DNA of 64,000 nucleotides from Riemerella columbina (GCF_030517065.1 NZ_CP103950.1:1798001-1862000); one strand, 5' to 3'; counted from the stretch's first letter, positions 19,443 through 27,571 are shown. Notes: generated by a model not told the origin, from the letters alone. Made by a program: numbers and translations.

Positions 19443-21038
19443 TTAAAATACGCTCTTTCCTCTTATTTTTTCTACAAAAAGATAGCAAACGAGGAAGCCT
19501 AAGGCAAAAATACAAATTCTGGAAAGTAAATCGCCGGCGCGGGTATAGAAAGTAGTGCCATTATAGAGCTGAATATCGGAAACCAATACCGTGCGGTCTC
19601 CATAAAAGGTGTCTTCTAAGATATTCCCCTTAGCATCGATGTGTGCAGATATTCCACTGTTGGCAGCGCGCGCTATTTCTCGGCGGTTTTCTATAGCCCG
19701 CAGTCGTGCGTAAGCCAAAAGCTGCCGATGCCCCTGCGAGATGCCCCACCAAGAATCATTGGTGACTATTCCTAAGAAATTGGCGCCTTTTTTAACATAA
19801 TCGGTAACGAATTCGCCGTAGACGCTTTCATAACAGATGATAGGGGCTATTTTCCCTTGATTAAATGGGTTGCTGAATACGACGCGCTCCTCACTTTGTC
19901 CCAAAGAAGAGATCGTTCCTCCAAAATTAAGCATCGCATCGCCTAAAAGAGGTTTAAGGACTTTAATATAAGGGAAAATCTCTACTCCTGGCACCAATTT
20001 CCCTTTATGATAGACTTGATAACGCCCTTGTGGCTCTATCTGTATGGCAGAATTATAGGCTTCTACCTCTATTTGGTCTCTATTTCTAATTTGATAAGTG
20101 GAAACGCCGCCCATAAATACCGATTTGGGATGCGCTTGGAGAAAATTTTCCACTAATTGAACCTGTTTGCTGTCTTTCAGTCCGTTCTCTGAGAGCCCTC
20201 CATAGCCAGGGAAAGCGGTTTCTGGGGCAAGGTAATACTCAATTTGAGGGGTTTTATCGTTTTGGGCTAATTCTAAAAGTTCCGAAACAATTTGTAGGCT
20301 ATCTTTTTGGTATTTTTCGGTGTAGGGGTTTAGATCCGGCTGCATCATCATCACTCTGACTTTGCCGATCGGTTTTTCATCAAATTGTTGGTATTTTATT
20401 AAGGAAATGAGAATTGGAACACCCATCAAAGCGATCAGTATGCCCATATTCTTTATTAAATCTTTGGATTTTCTACCCGCTTCCCAGATTCTAAGGGTAT
20501 AAAATGCCCAAACATTGACTATTAGCACCCAAAAACTGCCGCCTGTGGCGCCCAAAGTGTCATACCACTGGATGAGTTGTGGTTTTTCTGCGAAAACATT
20601 GCCTAAATTGAGCCACGGCCAAGTGAATTCCCAAGCGAGGTGGAATTTCTCAAACGACATCCATATGGCGATAAAAAATGCGAGCCCCCAATAGGTGCCT
20701 TTTGCCTTTTTGTACCAATGGTAAAGCTGGAACGCCAAGCTCATCAATAACGCATTGACCACCACGGGAAAAATTACTGCAAACCAAGCGTGTGAGCCAT
20801 CTGGGTTTCTTGCTTCGTAGAGCCAGCCTGTTGTTACGGCATTCCACACAACAAACGCGAGGTAAGCGCAACCAAAAACTGCCCAACTTTTGTGATTTAT
20901 GCTTGAAAATTTTGTGATTTCGTGCTCTAACATCAGTAGCGGTACCCACGCAATAAATATAAAATAGGGAATGCCATAGGTGGGCCAAGAAATGGAGAAC
21001 AATAATGCCGAAATGAGGGCTAAGACGATGTATTTCAT
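19443..21038 (-). CDS. lnt: apolipoprotein N-acyltransferase
   Basis: Inner-membrane enzyme adding the third acyl chain to lipoproteins. I start at ATG 21038 (MKYIVLALISALLFSISWPT), giving 531 residues; the frame is open 141 bases further, but that part is not family-like. N-terminal membrane helices precede a nitrilase domain with the catalytic set: Glu in YLAPETAFPGYGG, Lys in YHKGKLVPGVEIFPY, Cys in PIICYESVYGEF. A final membrane helix (ICIFALGFLVCYLFV) closes the protein. A TATCTTTG -7-type box lies on the minus strand at 21064-21057. Confidence 0.93.
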   Translation of the reverse strand: MKYIVLALISALLFSISWPTYGIPYFIFIAWVPLLMLEHEITKFSSINHKSWAVFGCAYLAFVVWNAVTTGWLYEARNPDGSHAWFAVIFPVVVNALLMSLAFQLYHWYKKAKGTYWGLAFFIAIWMSFEKFHLAWEFTWPWLNLGNVFAEKPQLIQWYDTLGATGGSFWVLIVNVWAFYTLRIWEAGRKSKDLIKNMGILIALMGVPILISLIKYQQFDEKPIGKVRVMMMQPDLNPYTEKYQKDSLQIVSELLELAQNDKTPQIEYYLAPETAFPGYGGLSENGLKDSKQVQLVENFLQAHPKSVFMGGVSTYQIRNRDQIEVEAYNSAIQIEPQGRYQVYHKGKLVPGVEIFPYIKVLKPLLGDAMLNFGGTISSLGQSEERVVFSNPFNQGKIAPIICYESVYGEFVTDYVKKGANFLGIVTNDSWWGISQGHRQLLAYARLRAIENRREIARAANSGISAHIDAKGNILEDTFYGDRTVLVSDIQLYNGTTFYTRAGDLLSRICIFALGFLVCYLFVEKIRGKSVF

Positions 21039-21126
21039 AAGGGTTGTTTTGAGAAACAAAGATAATGTTTTAATTTTTATTGGTAAAGGGGAGGTTAAAG
21101 ATCTTGTTTTAGAGATTTTGGGGATT

Positions 21127-21309
21127 GTTCCGCTCGATTGATTGTTAGGTTTGTTCTTTTTCTTGATAAAAAGAACCAAAAATCAAGGCGGGGAAGACTA
21201 CGGCTAAAAATTTAGCCCTTTGCCTAAAAGCTCTGGAACTCGCTCCTATCGTCGCTCAAACAACAGAGCTTTCTTAACGCCAAAGGCTTTAATTTTTTTA
21301 ACGCCTCCG
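21127..21309. repeat. structured intergenic repeat, copy 1
   Basis: Starts TTCCG and ends CCTCCG. Inside are a hairpin (GTTCTTTTT / AAAAAGAAC), an outer arm pair around 21204-21222 and 21281-21298, and an inner 9-bp pair AAAGCTCTG / CAGAGCTTT around a loop holding GCTCCTATCGTC. Copy 2 shares the loop, the trailing TTAACGC and the TTTTTTAACGCCTCCG end, but has different stem sequences that still pair. Part of a long gene-free stretch between lnt and the VanZ-like gene (21039-21830). Confidence 0.7.
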
Positions 21310-21412
21310 TATTCCTATGTCGTTAATGCGTGCTTATTATTAAGCTCATTTGAGTTATTTTTAGAATTAAGGAAGTTGAAAGGTTGAGGGTTTTAAGTCT
21401 TTTGAGAGATTA

Positions 21413-21763
21413 GGTTGTTATTATTTGGAAGAATGGTTGATGTTTTGGGAATTTTGGAAGTTATTCCGCCTTTCTTTTGGCTTGACCCAAAAGAAACAAA
21501 AGCTCAAGACTCAATTTCTCGGCTAAAATGGAAACTAAAAAGCTAAAAGTTTTAAAACTTGCTCCTATCGTCACTTCAGACAAGAAAACTTTTTTAACGC
21601 TTTTTGCTTTTCCATTTTTTAACGCCTCCGAAATTGGAGGTCGGAAGGAAAGTTTGGGGATAAAAAGGGATAAAGGGTTAAGAGTGGAGAGTATTTTTTG
21701 AGATTTGATAGTTGTTATTGGGAGAATGGTTGATGTTTTGGGGATTTTGGAGGGTGTTATTAG
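21413..21763. repeat. direct repeats flanking structured repeat copy 2
   Basis: A segment of about 50 bases (GTTGTTATT, then AGAATGGTTGATGTTTTGGG) occurs at about 21414-21468, just before copy 2, and again at about 21711-21763, after it and directly ahead of the VanZ-like gene. A shorter relative (GAGATTTTGGGGATTGTTCCG) precedes copy 1 at about 21111-21131. The last copy has no structured element behind it. Confidence 0.65.
21473..21630. repeat. structured intergenic repeat, copy 2
   Basis: Second copy of the element. It has a hairpin TTTCTTTTGG / CCAAAAGAAA, an outer arm AAAATGGAAA / TTTTCCATTTT, a further AAAAAGC / GCTTTTT, and an inner AAAAGTTTT / AAAACTTTT around the conserved loop with GCTCCTATCGTC. 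Compared with copy 1, the arms have changed on both sides while keeping complementarity. Confidence 0.7.
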
Positions 21764-21830
21764 AATAAGGATTGGTATTTTAGGAGAATTGAAAAGTGTT
21801 TTTGGGAAATTGTTTGTATTTTTGTGGCTT

Positions 21831-22250
21831 ATGCTAAGGAAAATCTTTTTGGTTTTTATTATTGGCTATGCAGGGCTGGTGCTTTATCTGATGTTTTTTG
21901 GTTTTGGGAGAGTGCCTTATCCACAGCCGATTGCTCGGTTGGCACCGCTGGTTTCTACTTTCCGTTTTGTGATGCATAGCATTCGTTGGTCTTCTGTTTT
22001 TATCAATATTGTGGGGAATTTGGTGCTTTTTGTGCCATTTGGGTTTTTAGGCGTGGTTTTTCCTCAGTATCAGAAGTTGCAGCCGCTGGTTTTTGATATG
22101 ATGAGTGCTATTATCATCTTAGAGGCAGTGCAATACTTTAGCCGATTGGGTATTTTTGATGTTGATGATATCCTTCTTAATAGTATGGGCGTAGTTTTAG
22201 GTTATTGGATTTACCATGATCTACGCCCATTTTTTAATTATCGTTTTTAA
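21831..22250 (+). CDS. VanZ-like family membrane protein
   Basis: 139-residue integral membrane protein starting at ATG 21831 (MLRKIFLVFIIGYAGLVLYL); the frame is open upstream into repeat DNA but that is not coding-like. VanZ-like features: four hydrophobic helices, NIVGNLVLFVPFGFLG after helix 2, and GIFDVDDILLNSMGVVLGYW near the end. VanZ relatives are linked to teicoplanin tolerance in enterococci, but most family members have no known role. A TATTTTTG box at 21817-21824 is only 7 bases before the start. Confidence 0.82.
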   Translation: MLRKIFLVFIIGYAGLVLYLMFFGFGRVPYPQPIARLAPLVSTFRFVMHSIRWSSVFINIVGNLVLFVPFGFLGVVFPQYQKLQPLVFDMMSAIIILEAVQYFSRLGIFDVDDILLNSMGVVLGYWIYHDLRPFFNYRF

Positions 22251-22388
22251 AGTGCTTCTTTCTTTACTTTTATTAGATGTTCCGCCTTTTAGGGTTTCTA
22301 TTTTATTACAAATGATAGAATTCCCTGAGAGACAGAGGCTAAAAAAGCTTTAAAAAGGATTGTTTTAGTTCTTAAAATTATAATTAGA

Positions 22389-23045
22389 CTACTCCACTGC
22401 CTTGCCAAATATTTGAAGGAACTGTTCTTGGTCGCTTAGGGCATATTTAGCGTAAGCGTGGAGCTCTCTCATCCAATGGTCTAAGTCAGCGAAGGCTTTA
22501 TTTTTGTCTTTCGTAGATTGCTCGCTTTCGTTTTTCTCCTGAGCATAGGTGGTATAGGCATTTTTGACTTCAACCACTTTAGCCAATTGATTAGTAATAT
22601 CCTCTTGGGTAATTTTTACCCTTGCCAAAGGTGTTCTTAGGCTCTCAACCTCATCAAGGTGGGTATAAAATGCGGTAATCTGCTCCAATAGAACCAAAAT
22701 AGCAGTTGCCGTTTTGATATTTAGCCCTAAGGAAATCTTGGCTTCGGGATTGTTTTTGAAAACCAATCTTGCTTTATTCCTGTGCTCGGCATAGATTTTA
22801 GTCAGTTCATCCATTTTTTGTTTAAAATGGAGGTAGGCGACCTTTTTCTCTTCGGTTTCTTTCTTATTTGTGCCGTAGAGGGCTTGCGCTTTCTCATAAA
22901 GGGCTTTGCCTTTGGTCAGTTCTTCGGTATTATAGCCATAATCATCTAATTTTGTAGAGATGGCATTGTTTGTTTCAATGGTTTTAAAGAGCACTGCGGC
23001 ATTTTGAAGCATTTCTTCGTTGGTAAAATAGACTTTTTGTGACAT
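22389..23045 (-). CDS. uncharacterised coiled-coil protein
   Basis: I do not recognise this 218-residue protein. It has no signal peptide or membrane segment and is rich in Glu, Lys and Ala, with long helical, coiled-coil-like stretches (ELTKGKALYEKAQALYG, KMDELTKIYAEHRNKARLV, SEQSTKDKNKAFADLDHW). A less polar central helix (LNIKTATAILVLLEQITAFY) lies near residue 110. The frame is clean and the start has a -7-type box upstream. Its promoter region is the phased TTCCG array, which makes its expression control unusual. Confidence 0.75.
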   Translation of the reverse strand: MSQKVYFTNEEMLQNAAVLFKTIETNNAISTKLDDYGYNTEELTKGKALYEKAQALYGTNKKETEEKKVAYLHFKQKMDELTKIYAEHRNKARLVFKNNPEAKISLGLNIKTATAILVLLEQITAFYTHLDEVESLRTPLARVKITQEDITNQLAKVVEVKNAYTTYAQEKNESEQSTKDKNKAFADLDHWMRELHAYAKYALSDQEQFLQIFGKAVE

Positions 23046-23078
23046 CGCTTTACTTTTTATTGTTAATAAGATTATTTT

Positions 23079-23311
23079 TTCCGTTGCAATTTACACAAAA
23101 ATATGAAACTTTTCTATATTCCGAATATTTTTTTTCATTTTCCGCCAACTAATTTTATTTTCCGCTGTTTTTGGGCTATTTTCCGACATTCATTTTCTAT
23201 TTTCCGCCCTATTTTTTGTATATTCCGCCCTTTATCTTATCCATTCCGCTGCTTTTTTGTGTTATTCCGAATGCTTTTTAAGTTATTCCGCTAATTTTTT
23301 TCTCTGTTCCG
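23079..23311. repeat. phased 21-bp TTCCG array
   Basis: The motif TTCCG recurs with its CCG at 23121, 23142, 23162, 23183, 23204, 23225, 23246, 23267, 23288 and 23309: eight intervals of exactly 21 bases and one of 20. A further one at 23081 lies 40 bases before the first. Only the 5-base core (often T/A-TTCCG) is conserved; the 16 bases between are different pyrimidine-rich sequence. A 21-base period is two turns of B-DNA, so all motifs face the same side of the helix. Read on the minus strand the units are CGGAA, upstream of the coiled-coil gene. Confidence 0.9.
23096..23103 (-). promoter_or_regulatory. -7 box of the coiled-coil gene
   Basis: On the minus strand TATTTTTG fits TAnnTTTG and lies about 50 bases before the start. 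A canonical TTTG -33 box is missing. The first full TTCCG unit (23119-23123) falls near that place, so the array begins where the -33 element would be. Confidence 0.5.
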
Positions 23312-23341
23312 CTCTTCAAATTGAGTATTTTTAAGAAGATT

Positions 23342-23440
23342 ATGTCTATTTCTGTTTTCATCTTTGGTCTTTGGGAGAAAATGGAGATTTATTGGCTTAT
23401 TCTTGGTGGCATTGTAGGCATTCAATTGGTTAAAATGTAA
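23342..23440 (+). CDS. possible 32-residue membrane microprotein
   Basis: A short frame just after the TTCCG array encodes MSISVFIFGLWEKMEIYWLI followed by LGGIVGIQLVKM, one hydrophobic helix with a GG/G pattern. No clear ribosome binding site stands out and no homologue is known to me. It could be chance in AT-rich DNA. Confidence 0.25.
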   Translation: MSISVFIFGLWEKMEIYWLILGGIVGIQLVKM

Positions 23441-23446
23441 AGTTTA

Positions 23447-23478
23447 TTTGTCAATTTGTAAAATTTGTTTTACATTTG
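23447..23478 (+). promoter_or_regulatory. promoter of the membrane protein / XRE regulator pair
   Basis: TTTG (23447-23450), 20 bases, then TACATTTG (23471-23478): a full match to the Bacteroidota -33/-7 consensus, 28 bases before the ATG at 23506. Confidence 0.8.
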
Positions 23479-23505
23479 CAAGCAAATATTATAAAACATC
23501 ATCTT

Positions 23506-23994
23506 ATGAAATCTTATTCTCTCCTGCCGAACTATTATCAGAAGATAGGTTAGGCAATTTTAGTTCCTTCGCTAATGATTAGCGTGGTTTATTTTATTGG
23601 TTTTTTGGTGCCTGGTGATGAATGGGCTTGGCTTAGCCTGCTCGAACAATGGCAAATAACGGTACCTGCAATTTTTTCTAACCAATGGCTTAATGATGAG
23701 GCTTCTTTTACGCTCGTTCGGACGCCTATTATCAATCTGGTGGCTGTTTTGGTGATTATTGGTGGGCTTTTGGTCGGTTTTAGCCAAGAAAAAGAGGAAG
23801 ATGAGTATATTGCGAGCCTTAGGCTGCGCGCTGTGTTATGGAGTTTGCTCGTTAGTTATGTAGTTTTCCTTATGCTGTACTTGACTTTATATGGTCTTAT
23901 CTTTTTGGAGGTCATTTTATTGCAAGCGTTTTTGCCTTTGTTGCTTTATATCTTTCGTTTTCGTTATCTTTTGTCTAAAAATTATGAAAAATAA
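23506..23994 (+). pseudogene. membrane protein gene with in-frame TAG at codon 16
   Basis: After a strong promoter, ATG 23506 starts MKSYSLLPNYYQKIG, then a TAG (23551-23553), then the same frame continues AILVPSLMISVVYFIGFLVP to a stop at 23994. A single G-to-A change from TGG (Trp) would explain it. The remaining protein has four hydrophobic helices (two before and two after a charged QEKEEDEY loop). Translation could restart at ATG 23575, losing the N-terminus and part of helix 1. It overlaps the XRE gene by 11 bases, so the two were made together. Family not identified. Confidence 0.65.
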
Positions 23995-24187
23995 CATCAA
24001 AATAGAGCGGACTATCCTCCAACTGACACAAGAAGCCTTAGCAAAGCAAATTGGTGTAAGTCGGCAGACCATTAATGCCTTAGAAGCGGGGAAATATATC
24101 CCTTCTACCCTATTGGCGCTCAAAATTGCTAAAGTTTTTGGTAAACGCGTGGAAGATCTTTTCCAACTAGAAGACAGCGATTATTAA
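23984..24187 (+). CDS. small XRE-family regulator
   Basis: 67-residue DNA-binding protein that is almost only a helix-turn-helix: RTILQLTQEALAKQIGVSRQ then TINALEAGKYIPSTLLALKI, as in the YozG-like small XRE group often paired with a membrane protein. I start at ATG 23984 (MKNNIKIERTIL), inside the end of the membrane gene. Likely co-regulates its own promoter; targets are unknown. Confidence 0.88.
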   Translation: MKNNIKIERTILQLTQEALAKQIGVSRQTINALEAGKYIPSTLLALKIAKVFGKRVEDLFQLEDSDY

Positions 24188-24189
24188 AA

Positions 24190-24233
24190 TAAACCTCCAT
24201 TCCTATTTAATATAGGTGTGGAGGTTTGTTTTT
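24190..24233 (+). terminator. terminator after XRE gene
   Basis: Stem AAACCTCCA / TGGAGGTTT (24191-24199 with 24219-24227) with an inner CCTAT / ATAGG pair, then GTTTTTG. Confidence 0.85.
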
Positions 24234-24314
24234 GCCTTTTGAGGCTTTATTTTAAGGCTTTGGAGGGTTATTTTATCGATTTTAGATATTATTTTGATGC
24301 TCATTAGCCTTGTT

Positions 24315-26459
24315 TTAGTCCTCTGGGTGGTCTTCGGCTTGTTTTTCATCTAAATAACGGTAGTGGTTCCAAAGGAGGCGTATTTCGTGGTATTCAAAAT
24401 CTTCTGGGAGGTGCTTTTTCCAATCGTTAAGGTTCTCCTGTGGGGCTTTCTGGTACTGTTCACGGAAGCGTTGATCTTTCTCTTTGCTAATGATTCGGCT
24501 CAAATCTAATAATCCACGCTCAGCGAACTTCGCCAGATGTCCATAAATGGTAGAAGGCACCAAGTTGCGCTCTTCGGCAATCTCTGCAATGGTCTTGCCT
24601 TGCTCAAAAAGTTGAAAAGTGAGGATATGCGTGGGCACTTTTAGAGCGTTGATTTCTACTTTGGTGTCATTCTGCGCATCAAAGAGGGCAGTTTCCATTA
24701 AATGGGCGGTTTTGAGCTGGTTGAGGTAGTCCTCTAAGTCTTCTAAAAGGGTATGGGTAACCTCGTTGAACGCCTTTAAGCCCTTGGCGCCTTTGGTTTC
24801 GGCATAAAAATGCTTAATGGGTGTAAAGAATTCGTTGTGAACTTCATTATAATAGAAATTAACGGCGCCTCGGGTTTTCTCTTCTATGCTCTGCCAAGTG
24901 TCCTGCCCTTGCCCCATCTTATGCACCTTTGCGGCGATAATCTTTTGCAACTTCTCATAGATGGTATTCCAATTTTTTAGCTTAGGGAGGAGGGCTTGGT
25001 AAAGTTTTTCGGCTTTGCGGCGGTTTAAATCGCGAGAGACCAAGGCTTGATTGTACCAATTGCCCCAATCCCGCTCAAACCAAAGCGGCTCTATGCGAGA
25101 GAGTACCTTATCTAAGGCGTAAGCGTGCTTTTCGGTGTTGATGATTTCGGTGATGCGCTCGTTGGCGTGGGTATCGTCTTGAAAGCGATTAACACGGCGG
25201 TCATTAAATACGGCATTTTTGGTAATTTCGGATTTGAGAATGATGCCTTGGAGGGTGCGGCAGCGCGAAAGTGCTACATAAACCTGCCCCGAGGCAAAGG
25301 ATTGCCCTGCATCTATAATCACCCTATCAAAAGTAAGCCCTTGGGACTTGTGGATGGTGACCGCCCACGCCAAACGGATAGGATATTGCTCAAAACTGCC
25401 TAAGACTTCCTCCTCCACGCTCTTGTCTTCGCCCAAGGTATAGCGTTTGTTTTCCCAAGTTTCTTTTTTTAGGGTATAAGTTTTGTCATCGCCCTCTATC
25501 AGGACGGTAATTTCTGTGGGAGAGAGCACCATAACCTCTGCGAGTTTGCCATTATAATAGTGGCGCTCGCCACTGGCATCGTTGCGGATGAACATAATCT
25601 GTGTACCGACTTTAAGCTCCAGCTCCTCATCGTTAGGGTACTGGTTTTCTTTAAACTCGCCAGTGATTTTGGCTTTATAAGTATAAGATTTTCCTTTGAG
25701 TTCTTGGAGTTTTTTCTGGTTGATGCTATCCGCCATCTTATTATGCGAGGTCAAATAGACATAGGTTTCCTTCTGGGGTTCAAAATCGGGGAGGTAGCGT
25801 TCATTGAGCTGTTGGTAGCCTTCATCACTCAGGTGCCCTTCTCTAATTTCATTGAGGATTTTTAAAAAATCTTCATCTTTTTGTCTGTAAACCTTGGTGA
25901 GCTCTATGGTGATGAGTTCTAAGTTCTCTAACGCCTTAGCGCTGAAGAAAAACGGGGTTTTGTAATACTCACGGAGGATGTTTTCATCTCTTACCACTGG
26001 TGGCAGCTGGTGTAAATCTCCAATGAAGAGCATCTGCACGCCTCCGAAAGGCTTTCCGTTCCTTCTGATGTGCCTTAGGGCGAAATCCATCATATCTAAG
26101 ACATCGGCGCGGAGCATTGAGACCTCATCAATGATGATTAACTCCACCTCACGGAGTAGTTTGAGCTTATTCTTTCGGAATCTGAAGTGCTTGAACAAGT
26201 CTGCGATGTTATTGCCCAAGCGCTCATCCACCCTATCATGTGTTGGAAAGAACGCGCGCAATGGTAAGCCAAACATCGCGTGTATCGTGACTCCTCCAGC
26301 GTTAATCGCGGCGATGCCCGTGGGCGCCAGAATGATATGGCTCTTCTTGGTACGCCTCACGAAGTCCATTAGAAAGGTGGTTTTTCCTGTTCCTGCTTTG
26401 CCCGTTAAAAAAACGGAGCGATTGGTAAATTCTAAAAGCTCAAAGATGTCCGAATTCAT
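24315..26459 (-). CDS. Pif1-like SF1 helicase with C-terminal helix-turn-helix
   Basis: Cytosolic DNA helicase, 714 residues. Superfamily 1 motifs in order: Walker A SVFLTGKAGTGKTTFLMDF (about residue 20), Walker B ELIIIDEVSMLRADVLDMM (about 110), GGVQMLFIGDLHQLPPVV, and the late WAVTIHKSQGLTFDRVIID (about 375) followed by YVALSRCRTLQGI. The C-terminal 200 residues carry a helix-turn-helix (KTIAEIAEERNLVPSTIYG) as in RQC/HTH_40 tails. Common in Bacteroidota; the exact role (replication, G-quadruplexes, repair) is not shown by the sequence. Confidence 0.9.
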   Translation of the reverse strand: MNSDIFELLEFTNRSVFLTGKAGTGKTTFLMDFVRRTKKSHIILAPTGIAAINAGGVTIHAMFGLPLRAFFPTHDRVDERLGNNIADLFKHFRFRKNKLKLLREVELIIIDEVSMLRADVLDMMDFALRHIRRNGKPFGGVQMLFIGDLHQLPPVVRDENILREYYKTPFFFSAKALENLELITIELTKVYRQKDEDFLKILNEIREGHLSDEGYQQLNERYLPDFEPQKETYVYLTSHNKMADSINQKKLQELKGKSYTYKAKITGEFKENQYPNDEELELKVGTQIMFIRNDASGERHYYNGKLAEVMVLSPTEITVLIEGDDKTYTLKKETWENKRYTLGEDKSVEEEVLGSFEQYPIRLAWAVTIHKSQGLTFDRVIIDAGQSFASGQVYVALSRCRTLQGIILKSEITKNAVFNDRRVNRFQDDTHANERITEIINTEKHAYALDKVLSRIEPLWFERDWGNWYNQALVSRDLNRRKAEKLYQALLPKLKNWNTIYEKLQKIIAAKVHKMGQGQDTWQSIEEKTRGAVNFYYNEVHNEFFTPIKHFYAETKGAKGLKAFNEVTHTLLEDLEDYLNQLKTAHLMETALFDAQNDTKVEINALKVPTHILTFQLFEQGKTIAEIAEERNLVPSTIYGHLAKFAERGLLDLSRIISKEKDQRFREQYQKAPQENLNDWKKHLPEDFEYHEIRLLWNHYRYLDEKQAEDHPED

Positions 26460-26518
26460 AGAGCGAAAGTACGGAATTTATTTCAGATTTGGTATTCCGT
26501 TAGTTTTGTGCTCTATTT

Positions 26519-27406
26519 TTAGTGTTGGGGTATCCATTCCGCCCCTTCGGAGGGTTTTATCTCGTAATTTTTGTGCTGTGCGTAGACTTTAGTAAATACT
26601 GCGCCCAAGAATAAGATCTGGCAGATGTAGTTCATCCATATCATCACCAAAATCAAGGAGCCTGCCGCCCCAAAGACCGATGATGGCTTGGAGTATTCAA
26701 AATAAAAACCGATGAGATACTTCCCTATTTCAAACCATATTGCCGTGAGCAAGGCGCCCACCCATACTGCCCTCCACGAGATGGATATATCTGGCATATA
26801 TTTGAATATAAACATAAACAAAAGGGTGATTAACCCTATGCTGATGATAAAATTGACCACGCTGAATGCCAAAGTTACGGAAGTGCCAAAGTGCTGCTCC
26901 AGCCATACATTAGACGCGGACAATAGCGATGCTGCTAATAAGTTCGCTAAGAATAAAAGGGCAATCACCACGATTAACAAAAAGGCTAAGCCTCTGTCTT
27001 TTATGTATTCTTTAATGGTTTCGGTGGAGGCTTGGCGTACGCCCCACACCCTGTTCAACGATTGTTGGAGGTTAAAGAATAAAGTTGTTGCACCGAAGAT
27101 TAATGCTAAAACACCCACGGTCTTCATCCAGAAGTTTTTGCCGTCTGCCAAGGCATTGGTTATCATTTCTGTGAAATTTTCTGTGGAATCTTTGCCGATG
27201 ACCTCGCTCATCTTGGTTAGGAGTTCTTGTCGCACATTATCATCGCCTAAAAATAAGCCTGCAATCCAAATGATAATGATGAGCAACCCTGGCAGCGAGA
27301 ACATCGCATAATATGCCAAGCCCGCACTATCCCGAGAAGCGGGCGAGTTGTTCCATTCCTTAAAAGTGGTTTTTAATATTTCCCAAAAAGCGTTTTTTTG
27401 TTTCAT
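26519..27406 (-). CDS. YihY/BrkB-family inner-membrane protein
   Basis: 295-residue membrane protein with about six hydrophobic helices. Family hallmarks are SRDSAGLAYYAMFSLPGLLI near residue 24 (A-x-A-Y-Y-x-x-F-S-L-P) and KYMPDISISWRAVWVGALLT near residue 210, with the last helices GSLILVMIWMNYICQILFLG. BrkB was once called RNase BN; that activity belongs to another gene, so no enzyme function is claimed. Confidence 0.88.
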   Translation of the reverse strand: MKQKNAFWEILKTTFKEWNNSPASRDSAGLAYYAMFSLPGLLIIIIWIAGLFLGDDNVRQELLTKMSEVIGKDSTENFTEMITNALADGKNFWMKTVGVLALIFGATTLFFNLQQSLNRVWGVRQASTETIKEYIKDRGLAFLLIVVIALLFLANLLAASLLSASNVWLEQHFGTSVTLAFSVVNFIISIGLITLLFMFIFKYMPDISISWRAVWVGALLTAIWFEIGKYLIGFYFEYSKPSSVFGAAGSLILVMIWMNYICQILFLGAVFTKVYAQHKNYEIKPSEGAEWIPQH

Positions 27407-27571
27407 CTATCTGTGGATTTTATTCGGTTCAACATTTATCGCCTATGAAATCAATCGTGTTTGATGCTCGGCTTCTCCCCTTGCAAAATCCTTGCCTAAA
27501 TGGCGCACTGCGGCTCTTTTATTTCAATTAAAATAGATGATAAAACGCCCTTTGGATCTGGTATTCCGCTA

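Noticed and set aside
21039-21179. N-terminal extension of Lnt
   Set aside because: Runs over the -7 box and the repeat hairpin and has no family similarity.
23103-23294. Open frame of 63 codons across the TTCCG array with a Phe-Arg every seven residues
   Set aside because: The heptad pattern follows from the 21-base DNA period. The motif changes frame at the one 20-base interval while the DNA spacing is kept, so selection is on DNA. No ribosome site or family.
23119-23311. CRISPR-like array
   Set aside because: Repeated core is only five bases and the period 21; CRISPR repeats are 23-47 bases with similar-sized spacers, and no cas gene is present.
26519-27406. Calling the YihY protein RNase BN
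   Set aside because: That activity was reassigned to another protein; sequence supports only a membrane protein.
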